A program made the translations under genes and the position numbers. From positions 294,227-358,226 of the forward strand of contig JAJDAT010000005.1 of the NCBI GenBank assembly GCA_029261715.1: a DNA stretch of 64,000 nucleotides. The letters are read 5' to 3'. The notes beneath the pieces are model-generated. The model searched no databases. It saw only the letters and a program-made list of their open reading frames with translations, and was not told the DNA's origin. Positions 17,555-24,975 of the stretch are shown piece after piece. Source of the DNA: Nitrospinia bacterium (GTDB lineage: Bacteria > Nitrospinota > Nitrospinia > Nitrospinales > JAJDAT01). How positions within the stretch are numbered: position 1 is the stretch's first letter; each line of letters begins with the position of its first letter.

Positions 17555-18103
17555 TTAAGAAGTTTCGAAACCGAATTTTTCGTAGAGCTCAACGGTTCTT
17601 TCGGTCAGTTCCGCTTTTAGCTCCATATCGTCGGCTAAACTTTCCGCCTGTTTAGAGTGGTGAATGGCTTCGGAGCCTTTATCTAAAGCTTCGTAAGCGA
17701 GGCTGATGCTTAATTGGACGTCGCAAGAGTCTGGTATAATTGCTACGCTTTTTTTTAGAAGGGCAAGAGCGTTTTCAAACTTTTCTAATCGCATATAGAC
17801 GACCCCTAATTTATGAAGAGCGTCTTCGTCATCGGGGTATATTTTTAAAAACTTTTCAAAATAGTTAGCGGATTCCTCGTATCTTTTACTAACGACAAGG
17901 CAAATTGCCAGATTATATAAGCCATCTTCCTCGTCTGGTTCTATGGCCAGCGCTTTTTTATATTCTTCCTCGGCATCTTCTAGTCTTTCGGCTTCAAAAT
18001 AAGCGTTGGCGAGCGCAATTCTATTTACAGGGTCGTCAGGCTCTTCCTTCACGATTGATTGTAATTCGTCAATGCCTAGATCTTCAAATTCGTCATTTTC
18101 CAT
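17555..18103 (-). CDS. Tetratricopeptide-repeat protein
   Basis: 182-residue soluble acidic protein made almost entirely of TPR units: consecutive 34-residue repeats are seen from about residue 20 to 160 (PVNRIALANAYFEAERLEDAEEEYKKALAIEPD, then similar units). TPR solenoids mediate protein-protein contacts; no catalytic domain is present. Monocistronic on the minus strand, convergent with the REC-CheB gene and divergent from the pentapeptide protein. Confidence 0.9.
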   Translation of the reverse strand: MENDEFEDLGIDELQSIVKEEPDDPVNRIALANAYFEAERLEDAEEEYKKALAIEPDEEDGLYNLAICLVVSKRYEESANYFEKFLKIYPDDEDALHKLGVVYMRLEKFENALALLKKSVAIIPDSCDVQLSISLAYEALDKGSEAIHHSKQAESLADDMELKAELTERTVELYEKFGFETS

Positions 18104-18277
18104 GGGGCTATTGTATCAGTTAAGAACTATAATCAAAAACTTTGATTGAAACTTTATACATTTTCTTTCATTAAATTTTTTGCCTCAGCGGTCCTTTTTC
18201 AGTAAGATTTCGTTTATTATGGTTGTTACAATAAGTAAAGATAAAGCAAAGACGCTTTTATAAGGAAAATTTAATGT

Positions 18278-18748
18278 ATGAATGATGCGGTTGAGGATTT
18301 TCGCAAAGCTAATTTAATGAAAGCTAATATGTCGCAAAAAGATTTAACCGGTCGTGACTTTAGTGAAGCGAACTTAAGAAAGGCTGATTTATCTGGAGCG
18401 ATTTTATCGCGAGCCAAAATGGTAAAAACCGCTCTAAGTGTCGCTAACTTGTCTAACGCCAATTTGACGGAAGCGGATTTGTCTGGAGCTGAATTGATTG
18501 GCGCTATTTTAGACGGAGCTTGTTTGAGAGGCGCGGATTTGACGAGGGCATCTTTGAGTAAAGCGAGCATGCGAGGCGCCGATTTAACGGGGGCAAATCT
18601 TCAAAAAGTTAACAACCTTACGTGTAAACAAATAGAATCAGCGATTTTTGACAAAACTGTTATGCTGCCCGATTACTTGAAAATTACCTGGACGTCTGAA
18701 AAAGACTGGGAATGCGCAGATCGGAAGAAAGGCATTGAAGACAACTAA
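18278..18748 (+). CDS. Pentapeptide-repeat protein
   Basis: 156 residues. From about residue 10 to 115 the sequence repeats A(D/N)Lxx in five-residue steps (for example EANLRKADLSGAILSRAKM, then SNANLTEADLSGAELIGA), which folds as a right-handed quadrilateral beta helix. The tail after ~115 is non-repetitive. The ATG at 18278 has AAGGAAAA 11 bases upstream; an earlier ATG at 18274 runs straight into a stop. It is followed with a one-base gap by the small gene at 18750, so the two are a unit. Role unknown. Confidence 0.88.
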   Translation: MNDAVEDFRKANLMKANMSQKDLTGRDFSEANLRKADLSGAILSRAKMVKTALSVANLSNANLTEADLSGAELIGAILDGACLRGADLTRASLSKASMRGADLTGANLQKVNNLTCKQIESAIFDKTVMLPDYLKITWTSEKDWECADRKKGIEDN

Positions 18749-18749
18749 T

Positions 18750-18938
18750 ATGGCAACGACTAAAGTTAAAAAGTGCGACCATGAGGGCAAACGTATTCAC
18801 TGGTTTACCTCGAATTTAAATGAGTGGGAAATTAAGTGGTGCGAAGATTGCGGCGCCTTGAAAAAATTTAATCTTGAGAGTAAGGAGTTTGAATGGATAA
18901 CTCCTAGAATGACTGAACAACTTTATTCAAAAAAATAA
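18750..18938 (+). CDS. Small hypothetical protein with a CxxC pair
   Basis: About 62 residues starting MATTKVKKCDHEGK. Cys and His residues (CDHEGKRIHWF ... WCEDCGAL) could bind one zinc ion, giving a zinc-ribbon-like look, and the protein is rich in Trp. A TTG start 15 bases upstream at 18735 would overlap the pentapeptide gene; the ATG at 18750, right behind its TAA, fits translational coupling better. No family recognised. Confidence 0.65.
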   Translation: MATTKVKKCDHEGKRIHWFTSNLNEWEIKWCEDCGALKKFNLESKEFEWITPRMTEQLYSKK

Positions 18939-19089
18939 GAAATAATTTTCTGGGTTTTACGAGGACGACTAAATTGGCGGTACCAAGCGGTCAAAACGCA
19001 TCTATTTAAAGCCTTGTTTCTGTATGATGTGTCTAGGGTGTCGTCGATTAAAGTGTGGAGTTAATAATTAGCGTTGGATTAATAGTAAT

Positions 19090-19536
19090 ATGAATACAGA
19101 TGGGAATTTGACCCTAAAATTCGATCCAATTAAAAAAAAGTTTTTTCCAAAAAGCCTGCCAAGAGAAGTGGAGGTTTTGGATTACAATTTTATTGAACGT
19201 TCTGATTTGCTGAGAATTGAAACAATTATGTGGATGTTGTTTGGAGAAGAAGGAGCGCGAAGAACTTGCGATTATGCCGAAAGATTGGGAATCCTTGAAT
19301 CTGAATTGGGGCGGTTCAAAATATTTTTAGAGATAGAGAGAGGCATTATTGAAGGGCATTTTGGAGTTTTTTGCGCAGGATTTCACAAAGTTTTGAATTA
19401 TCCTATTTTGACTCATAGGGTAATTGATTACTTTAAAAAACAAAATATCCTAGAACGAATGGATGATATGGGGTTTGAAATTGATCCTTGCCTACAAGAT
19501 TTTATAGAGAATCGCGCCAATGGATGTCTTGTATAA
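19090..19536 (+). CDS. Hypothetical protein
   Basis: 148-residue soluble protein, mixed alpha/beta by appearance, with no motif I recognise (features: RSDLLRIETIMWMLFGEEGARRTCDYAERLG in the middle). Its 3' end overlaps the next gene by 17 bases in another frame, so the pair is likely cotranscribed. The Shine-Dalgarno is weak. Function unknown. Confidence 0.7.
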   Translation: MNTDGNLTLKFDPIKKKFFPKSLPREVEVLDYNFIERSDLLRIETIMWMLFGEEGARRTCDYAERLGILESELGRFKIFLEIERGIIEGHFGVFCAGFHKVLNYPILTHRVIDYFKKQNILERMDDMGFEIDPCLQDFIENRANGCLV

Positions 19537-19993
19537 AACTCATTCGATTATTTCGACTTCATTCAGAGAACAGCCCATCCGAGTGGATTGGCGTTTCTTT
19601 ATGAGATCAAGCCCTCTCAAGCATTATCATGAATTAATTCATGAATATAATTATTTAGATGACGACGATTTAGATTGGGTAAGGGAACGGGCGGATGGTT
19701 TTCTATGCAAACCAGAAGTCGATTGGCTGAGAGAATATTTGGATAAAAACTTTGCGGTGAAATTAGAAACGGAAGAGTTTGATTTGCCGATAAAATATGA
19801 TGATTTGTTTTTTTTGGGTGAAGATTTAGAGAATAGGTATTATCTCGATCAACGCATGGTTGTACTGAGTAAAAAGGTAAAATTCGAAGATAATATTCAC
19901 GGGTTTTTAATTCGTTTTCCTTTCGAAAAAGTGAATACCGTGAAAGACCTTTTAAGTCGAATTGATTTTGACGATAGTAAAGAAGAACGCTGA
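19520..19993 (+). CDS. Hypothetical protein, paralogue of the gene at 5285
   Basis: 157 residues. Shares with the 5285-5692 product the pattern KTHSIISTS ... IRVDWRFF ... WLREYLDKNF ... EDNIHGFLIRFPFEKVNTVKDLL. An acidic insertion of about 35 residues (HYHELIHEYNYLDDDDLDW) separates RVDWR from the WLxxYL segment and is missing from the paralogue. It overlaps the preceding gene, which the 5285 copy does not have as a neighbour. Unnamed family, function unknown. Confidence 0.75.
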   Translation: MDVLYKTHSIISTSFREQPIRVDWRFFMRSSPLKHYHELIHEYNYLDDDDLDWVRERADGFLCKPEVDWLREYLDKNFAVKLETEEFDLPIKYDDLFFLGEDLENRYYLDQRMVVLSKKVKFEDNIHGFLIRFPFEKVNTVKDLLSRIDFDDSKEER

Positions 19994-20012
19994 GCTCTAT
20001 TGATTCGGCAGA

Positions 20013-20240
20013 CTATTTTGTGGATGGCTTTTTAAAAGACCAGGGTAGTAACGATTCTTCATAGTCGTCTTTTATTCCGATGGCCCCATGGAGGATTGAC
20101 GAATCGCTTGTTTCGGACGAATCTGAAATTTCGTTTTGCTTTATAATTTCGCGGACCCTTCTGCGATTAAAATCTGGATCTACTAGATCTCTTTGCACTC
20201 GGCTTATAAAGCCAGCGACTAATGGGTTAGCATTTTTCAT
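20013..20240 (-). CDS. Small hypothetical protein
   Basis: 75 residues, MKNANPLVAGFISRVQ at the start, helical N-terminal half with many Arg and a Ser/Asp-rich middle (SDSSETSDSS). No domain recognised. It converges on the preceding gene. The Shine-Dalgarno is weak, so the call rests on codon character alone. Confidence 0.5.
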   Translation of the reverse strand: MKNANPLVAGFISRVQRDLVDPDFNRRRVREIIKQNEISDSSETSDSSILHGAIGIKDDYEESLLPWSFKKPSTK

Positions 20241-20346
20241 AATGATTAACCTGATAAATAGGCAACTTCAATCTAGATACATCCAACGGTAATGAGCTTG
20301 GAACAGTATTTTGACCGCTTTGTATCGTCTATTTAGTTGTTATTTA

Positions 20347-20447
20347 GGGGAACCTCTAAAAACTGTTTTTGGCTACGAGTGAGCCTTATGAAATAAGGGC
20401 TTGCGAGTTGCCGCAAGTAAAAACATTGAATTATTAGAGACACCCTC
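20347..20447. repeat. Compact hairpin element with imperfect terminal inverted repeats (MITE or structured RNA)
   Basis: A 101-base unit bounded by GGGGAACCTCTAA on the left and TTAGAGACACCCTC on the right, which read as imperfect inverted repeats (CTCTAA pairs with TTAGAG, GGG with CCC). Inside are two hairpins: AGCCTTA/TAAGGGCT and a perfect CTTGCG/CGCAAG stem with loop AGTTGC. It could be a miniature inverted-repeat transposon or a three-way-junction RNA in the leader of the gene at 20528. No clear target-site duplication is visible. Confidence 0.45.
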
Positions 20448-20527
20448 AAATTATAACATATCACAAGCTTTGTGTATGAAAGCAGGTATTTGCTAAAGCT
20501 ATTTTTTGGCGAGGTTATTAAAAAGAG

Positions 20528-20818
20528 ATGGATGTACTTGGGAATTTACACAGAGCTTTAGACTTTATAATTTCTCAAGGGGACATTGAGGTAAAGCTGA
20601 GTTTATGGGAAACAATTCAAAAAGCGGCGGAGGACACGCAGTTTCCGTCGGACTTGCAGTTTTCAGAGGAAAAAGAGCTGATTGAAAACTGTAAGGGGGT
20701 TATAAAGTGGGTGACTGAAAAAGACGAGCAAAAACAACTGGCAAAGCTTTCGGGGGATTTGGTACGTCTAATGGTAGAAATCGAAGATGGAAAAGACCGG
20801 GATATAACGCTTATTTAG
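20528..20818 (+). CDS. Small hypothetical protein
   Basis: 96-residue acidic protein, predicted all-helical (MDVLGNLHRALDFIISQGDIE at the start), no signal peptide, membrane segment or known motif. Monocistronic, 80 bases downstream of the hairpin element at 20347-20447 and convergent with the aldolase gene. AAAAGAG precedes the ATG as a modest ribosome-binding site. Confidence 0.65.
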   Translation: MDVLGNLHRALDFIISQGDIEVKLSLWETIQKAAEDTQFPSDLQFSEEKELIENCKGVIKWVTEKDEQKQLAKLSGDLVRLMVEIEDGKDRDITLI

Positions 20819-20911
20819 CTAGGCAAGTATAAGAATCTTGTCTTTTTAATGAAAAAATTGTCACAGTGAGGTTTTCGAATTGCGTCCACCACAAAGTTGA
20901 GTGAATTAAAC

Positions 20912-22309
20912 CTAACTCCACTCAATCTCAGTTTTTAAATCTGGCTGGATCTTAACTATTTTTACAGTTTTATCCACATGTTCTTTTGTGTTCTTAACGT
21001 TTAGTTTATCGAAAAGAAAGTCCATCCTAGCTTCTAACTTTTTTCCGATCGCGTCTTTGATTTCTTCAGAGAGATCCCAAAACCGCTCTTTAAACTCGCC
21101 AAACCCTTTTTTACGAGTTTTATAAATAAACTGCTCGTCCGTCATTCCATCCTTTTTTTCCTTGGCGAACTTTGTTCTCAAGTGAGCGTAAATTTCGTCT
21201 TTAAAGTCTTGCGGAAAATCCCCTGAATCGTAAATCATGTTTTGAAAGTCGGTCGCCAGGTGAATCTCTGCAGTTTCTAATTCAGGAAAACGGTGGAACA
21301 TTTCTGCGGGCAATGTGGAAGCTCCATGTTGAACGGCTCCAGATATTTTGTATTCTTCCCGAGAAATGATTGAAAGTTCGCCGAGAGTATCAAAGTCCAG
21401 TTTAGGTTCTTCCACAGAACCATCGGCGCTAGGTTTTCCTCCATGCTCGGTACCTGTTTGCACCGATATTTTGCTAATGCCTTTAAATGATGGATTGATA
21501 GTCGTTAACGTGGAGTTAAAATTATCCATATAGGCTTTTAACTCTTCAGGATTGCTATTTTCTTTTCCCACTTCTCCAATCTCGCCGCCAACAGACACTG
21601 TAATTCCGTTAGGTTCTAACTGTCTGATATATGCGGTTAAATCGGCTCCAATCTCAAAATTAGGTCTTTGTTGCTCAACCGTATTTGGTCGGCTCAGGTC
21701 CACTAATGTAGAAGTATCGATATCGATGTTGTAAAAACCGCCGCTAATTCCTTCTTCAATTAAGTTTTTTAATCCTTCCACTTCCTTCTTTTGATCTTTT
21801 GCAAAATTGCTCGCATTAATTTGAAAATGGTCACCTTGAATGAAAACGGGGCCAATGTGCTTTTCCTTAATAGCTGCGGCAAGAATGACGGTTGTGTATT
21901 CGTGAGGCCTTTGAAAGGTATAGCCGATTTCTGATTTAGCGATCTCAAAAATATTTGCCGAGCAGTTGATCTTGTGAGCGGATCGAAAAATTGCCCGCGC
22001 GATTTCAAAGGTAAGCCCGCGAATATTGATTGCCGGTACAGTAAACCCGGACACTTCTCCACGTCCTCTAGCTTCGTAAAGCTCTTGAATAGAAGAGGTT
22101 ACGGCTCCTAATTGTAACGCGGCAGATTTGATGATAAACCGGGCTAAACCTCGCGTTTCTTTACTTTTTCCAAAAACCGCTTCTTTAAGGAGAGAATCAA
22201 TAGCTGTCTCCCTAAAAGCGTCTTCGTTTTCTATCGTAAGTTGATTTTCGTTGAGGGAAAAAATCCCTTTATATTGACTCAGAATATCTTCAGAGGCTAC
22301 CGTTGGCAT
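20912..22309 (-). CDS. Class II (zinc) fructose/tagatose-bisphosphate aldolase family protein
   Basis: 465 residues, longer than the ~340-360 typical of class II aldolases, with extra N- and C-terminal helical parts. Family hallmarks: the FIQGDHFQ segment (His metal ligand), GGEIGE, QTGTEHGG, and GAVQHGAST near the phosphate-binding loop. Fructose-bisphosphate aldolase interconverts fructose 1,6-bisphosphate with dihydroxyacetone phosphate and glyceraldehyde 3-phosphate in glycolysis, gluconeogenesis and the Calvin cycle; the exact sugar specificity cannot be told here. AAGGAG precedes the ATG at 22309. Monocistronic. Confidence 0.85.
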   Translation of the reverse strand: MPTVASEDILSQYKGIFSLNENQLTIENEDAFRETAIDSLLKEAVFGKSKETRGLARFIIKSAALQLGAVTSSIQELYEARGRGEVSGFTVPAINIRGLTFEIARAIFRSAHKINCSANIFEIAKSEIGYTFQRPHEYTTVILAAAIKEKHIGPVFIQGDHFQINASNFAKDQKKEVEGLKNLIEEGISGGFYNIDIDTSTLVDLSRPNTVEQQRPNFEIGADLTAYIRQLEPNGITVSVGGEIGEVGKENSNPEELKAYMDNFNSTLTTINPSFKGISKISVQTGTEHGGKPSADGSVEEPKLDFDTLGELSIISREEYKISGAVQHGASTLPAEMFHRFPELETAEIHLATDFQNMIYDSGDFPQDFKDEIYAHLRTKFAKEKKDGMTDEQFIYKTRKKGFGEFKERFWDLSEEIKDAIGKKLEARMDFLFDKLNVKNTKEHVDKTVKIVKIQPDLKTEIEWS

Positions 22310-22774
22310 GGTTTGCTCCTTAACTTGGAAAGCCAGTTAAGCTCGTTAAATGGTTGTATTTTATATTTAGCCAGAAAAGCCAAAGAACTTAGTGACCGTA
22401 TGAATAATTTGAAGGATAAACAATAAATCTATGTATAGATCAAACTATTATAAGCTGAATTAGTTGGAATAATCCGAAACGTTGAGATGTTTTTAAAAGT
22501 TCAGTTTATGCTAATTAGTTCAGGTTAGAGCCCAAAATATGGAGGCTATTTTACTCAAGTTGCCGGTTTATTTCTACTGGTAAATTCATTTAACCGTCCC
22601 ACAAATTGAATTTTTAGCCAAAATTGAAGTTTATTCATCACAAGTTAGGGCGTTTTTTAGAGTTTATTAGATTATTGAGAGGCGTTTTCGCAAAATTTTA
22701 CTATCGGATTATGGGCCGTGAGTTCCAATTTGAAAAATCTTATGAAGATCTTATCTCCCATAACCTTTAATATA

Positions 22775-22802
22775 TTGACACTTGCGAATAATTTGTTAAA
22801 AT
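22775..22802 (+). promoter_or_regulatory. Candidate sigma-70 promoter of the universal-stress gene
   Basis: TTGACA at 22775-22780, a 16-base spacer and TAAAAT at 22797-22802. A start near 22810 leaves a ~110-base leader with AAGGGG 8 bases before the ATG at 22922. The remaining ~460 bases back to the aldolase gene hold nothing else I could recognise. Confidence 0.55.
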
Positions 22803-22921
22803 CCAGCAAATTAGTATGCCTTTAATTAGGGTATGTAAGCTTGAGTTCACTTAAATTTTTTCAATAAAAAATTATTTATATAAAATCTTTATAATTGGTT
22901 GCTTAGAAGGGGATTTGCCTC

Positions 22922-24886
22922 ATGTTTAAAAACATTTATGTACCTGTCGACAATTCCGACTATTCTAACGAGTGTATAGATATTGCGTTAGAATTTGCAG
23001 GGAAAACCGGCGCCACGCTTTCTTCTAGCCATGTTTATGCCGCGAAAATGCATGATGTACGTTTTCGCCAAATGGAAAGCGGTTTACCCGAGGAATATCA
23101 AGACGAGCAGGAACTGGAAAAGCAAAGGAATATCCATGATCAATTGATCACTAAAGGAATGGAAGTTATTACAGATTCTTATTTAGATGTTCCGAAATTT
23201 AAATGTAAGGACTTGAATGTTCCTTTTGTTGGTAAATCCCTAGAAGGAAGAAACTGGATTGAGTTGGTTCGAGATATTAACGAATCCAATTACGATTTGG
23301 TTGTAATGGGAGTTTTGGGGCTCGGAGCCATTAAAGATAGTTCGATTGGAACGGTTACTGAAAGAGTTATCCGAAGAATCCAAACCGACACCTTAATAGT
23401 AAAGCATATTCCTGAGTTACATGGCGACCAAGAAGGAAGCGGAAAAATTGTTGTAGCGGTTGACGGTAGCGGCCATTCTTTTGGCGGTCTTAAAACTGGA
23501 ATACAAATAGCTAAATTAACGGGACGACCGTTAGAAATTATTTCCAGCTTTGATCCTTATTTCCATTACGCGATGTTCAATAGTTTAACCGGTGTTCTTT
23601 CTAAGGAAGCTTCCAAAGTTTTCAAATTTGAGCAACAAGAAAAATTACACGAAGATATCATCGATAAAGGATTGGCGAAGATCTATCAAGCCCATTTAGA
23701 GATCTCTCGAAATATAGCCAAAGAAGAAGGTTTGGACTGCACCATTCGGTTGTTAGACGGTAAAGTTTTCGAGAAAGTTTTACAATACGCTCGCGAAGAG
23801 AAACCGCATCTGTTAATTCTTGGCCGAATTGGCGTTCATAGTGCGCCTGATATGGATATAGGTGGAAACACCGAGAACTTGTTGCGATTAGTCCCTTGTA
23901 ACGTGATGCTTTCTAGCCGAGTGTTCAAACCAAAAGTAGACATGGTTGCGGACGAAAGTATCGAATGGACTTCCGAAGCCAGTGAACGACTTCAAAAGAT
24001 CCCAGGGTTTGTTCGTCCAATGGCCACAACAGCAATTTTACGATACGCTTTGGAAAGAGGGCACAGCATGATCACCTCTGGCGTTATCACCGAAGCTTGT
24101 GAAAATATTTTGCCTGCTGGCGCAATGCAAGCCATGAACATGATCGGCGATAAATTGAGGGACCAAGGTAAAGAAGACGGTGTCGATGCCTTTTCCGATG
24201 AAAATGTTGGGAAAATTATCGATACGAATAAAATGGATTGCCCTGTAGAGACTAAGTTGAAATGCCAAAACTGTGGCGCTGTTATGGGTTTTGATGCAAT
24301 TAAGTGTGGCGTTTGCGACGCTGGTCCATTATCGCTTAAGCCAATTGACATGGAAGAGTTTGCAGTCAATGTCGATGACGAAGGTGGGATTGGGTACTCT
24401 TCTAGTTTTGCTGAAAAAGAGATTCAATGGACACAACACGCTTGGGATCTATTGGATAACTATTCAGAAGGCCATATCCGTAGAAAAGCTCAAGCGCGAG
24501 TTGAAAAGAACGCACGGGTTCAAAACGTGACCACGATTTCTGTAGCTTTTGTTAATAGTATTGTCAATGAAAAGACTACCGCTAAAGGTAGTGACATTGG
24601 GAATGGCAACGGAAACGGTAATGGAGCTAATGGCGACAACGGAGCCCATGACGAGTCTAAATACACGTGGGATGAAGATGCAACCGCGCGTATCGAAAGA
24701 GTTCCTCCAGGATTCATGAGAGATAACACCATGAAGAGAGTTTTGGATTATGCGGTTTCAATTAACGCGACCCACATCACTCTCCAAGTATGCGAACAAG
24801 GAATTGAAGCTTCTGTAAAAATAATGGCCGAAGCCGTTGCTAATGGCGCGACTATAGAAGATTTTCTTCCTAAAAAGGACGCATAA
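22922..24886 (+). CDS. Tandem universal stress protein fused to three PCP_red domains
   Basis: 654 residues. Two UspA domains (about 1-160 and 170-315; the second has GRIGVHSAPDMDIGGNTENLL, the ATP-binding G-x2-G-x9-G pattern) are followed by a PCP_red domain (~345-400, EWTSEASERLQKIPGFVRPM), a zinc-ribbon-like CxxC...CxxC (KCQNCGAVMGF ... KCGVC), a second degenerate PCP_red (~500-550), a GN-rich linker (GNGNGNGANGDNGA) and a third PCP_red (~580-650). PCP_red is named after a protochlorophyllide-reductase subunit tail; its role outside photosynthesis is unclear. A strong terminator follows. Confidence 0.88.
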   Translation: MFKNIYVPVDNSDYSNECIDIALEFAGKTGATLSSSHVYAAKMHDVRFRQMESGLPEEYQDEQELEKQRNIHDQLITKGMEVITDSYLDVPKFKCKDLNVPFVGKSLEGRNWIELVRDINESNYDLVVMGVLGLGAIKDSSIGTVTERVIRRIQTDTLIVKHIPELHGDQEGSGKIVVAVDGSGHSFGGLKTGIQIAKLTGRPLEIISSFDPYFHYAMFNSLTGVLSKEASKVFKFEQQEKLHEDIIDKGLAKIYQAHLEISRNIAKEEGLDCTIRLLDGKVFEKVLQYAREEKPHLLILGRIGVHSAPDMDIGGNTENLLRLVPCNVMLSSRVFKPKVDMVADESIEWTSEASERLQKIPGFVRPMATTAILRYALERGHSMITSGVITEACENILPAGAMQAMNMIGDKLRDQGKEDGVDAFSDENVGKIIDTNKMDCPVETKLKCQNCGAVMGFDAIKCGVCDAGPLSLKPIDMEEFAVNVDDEGGIGYSSSFAEKEIQWTQHAWDLLDNYSEGHIRRKAQARVEKNARVQNVTTISVAFVNSIVNEKTTAKGSDIGNGNGNGNGANGDNGAHDESKYTWDEDATARIERVPPGFMRDNTMKRVLDYAVSINATHITLQVCEQGIEASVKIMAEAVANGATIEDFLPKKDA

Positions 24887-24939
24887 CGAGTTGTTATTTT
24901 TAAGAGATTTATGATTTTTTTTTAAACAAAATCGTTTTA

Positions 24940-24975
24940 AACCCCTGCTTTAGCCAATAAAGCAGGGGTTTTTTT
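24940..24975 (+). terminator. Rho-independent terminator overlapping the next gene's ribosome-binding site
   Basis: A perfect 13-bp stem (AACCCCTGCTTTA at 24940-24952, its complement at 24958-24970) with loop GCCAA and a run of T. It ends the universal-stress transcript. The 3' arm contains AGGGG at 24964-24968, seven bases before the ATG at 24976, so the stem also covers the only Shine-Dalgarno of the ABC transporter gene. Confidence 0.9.
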
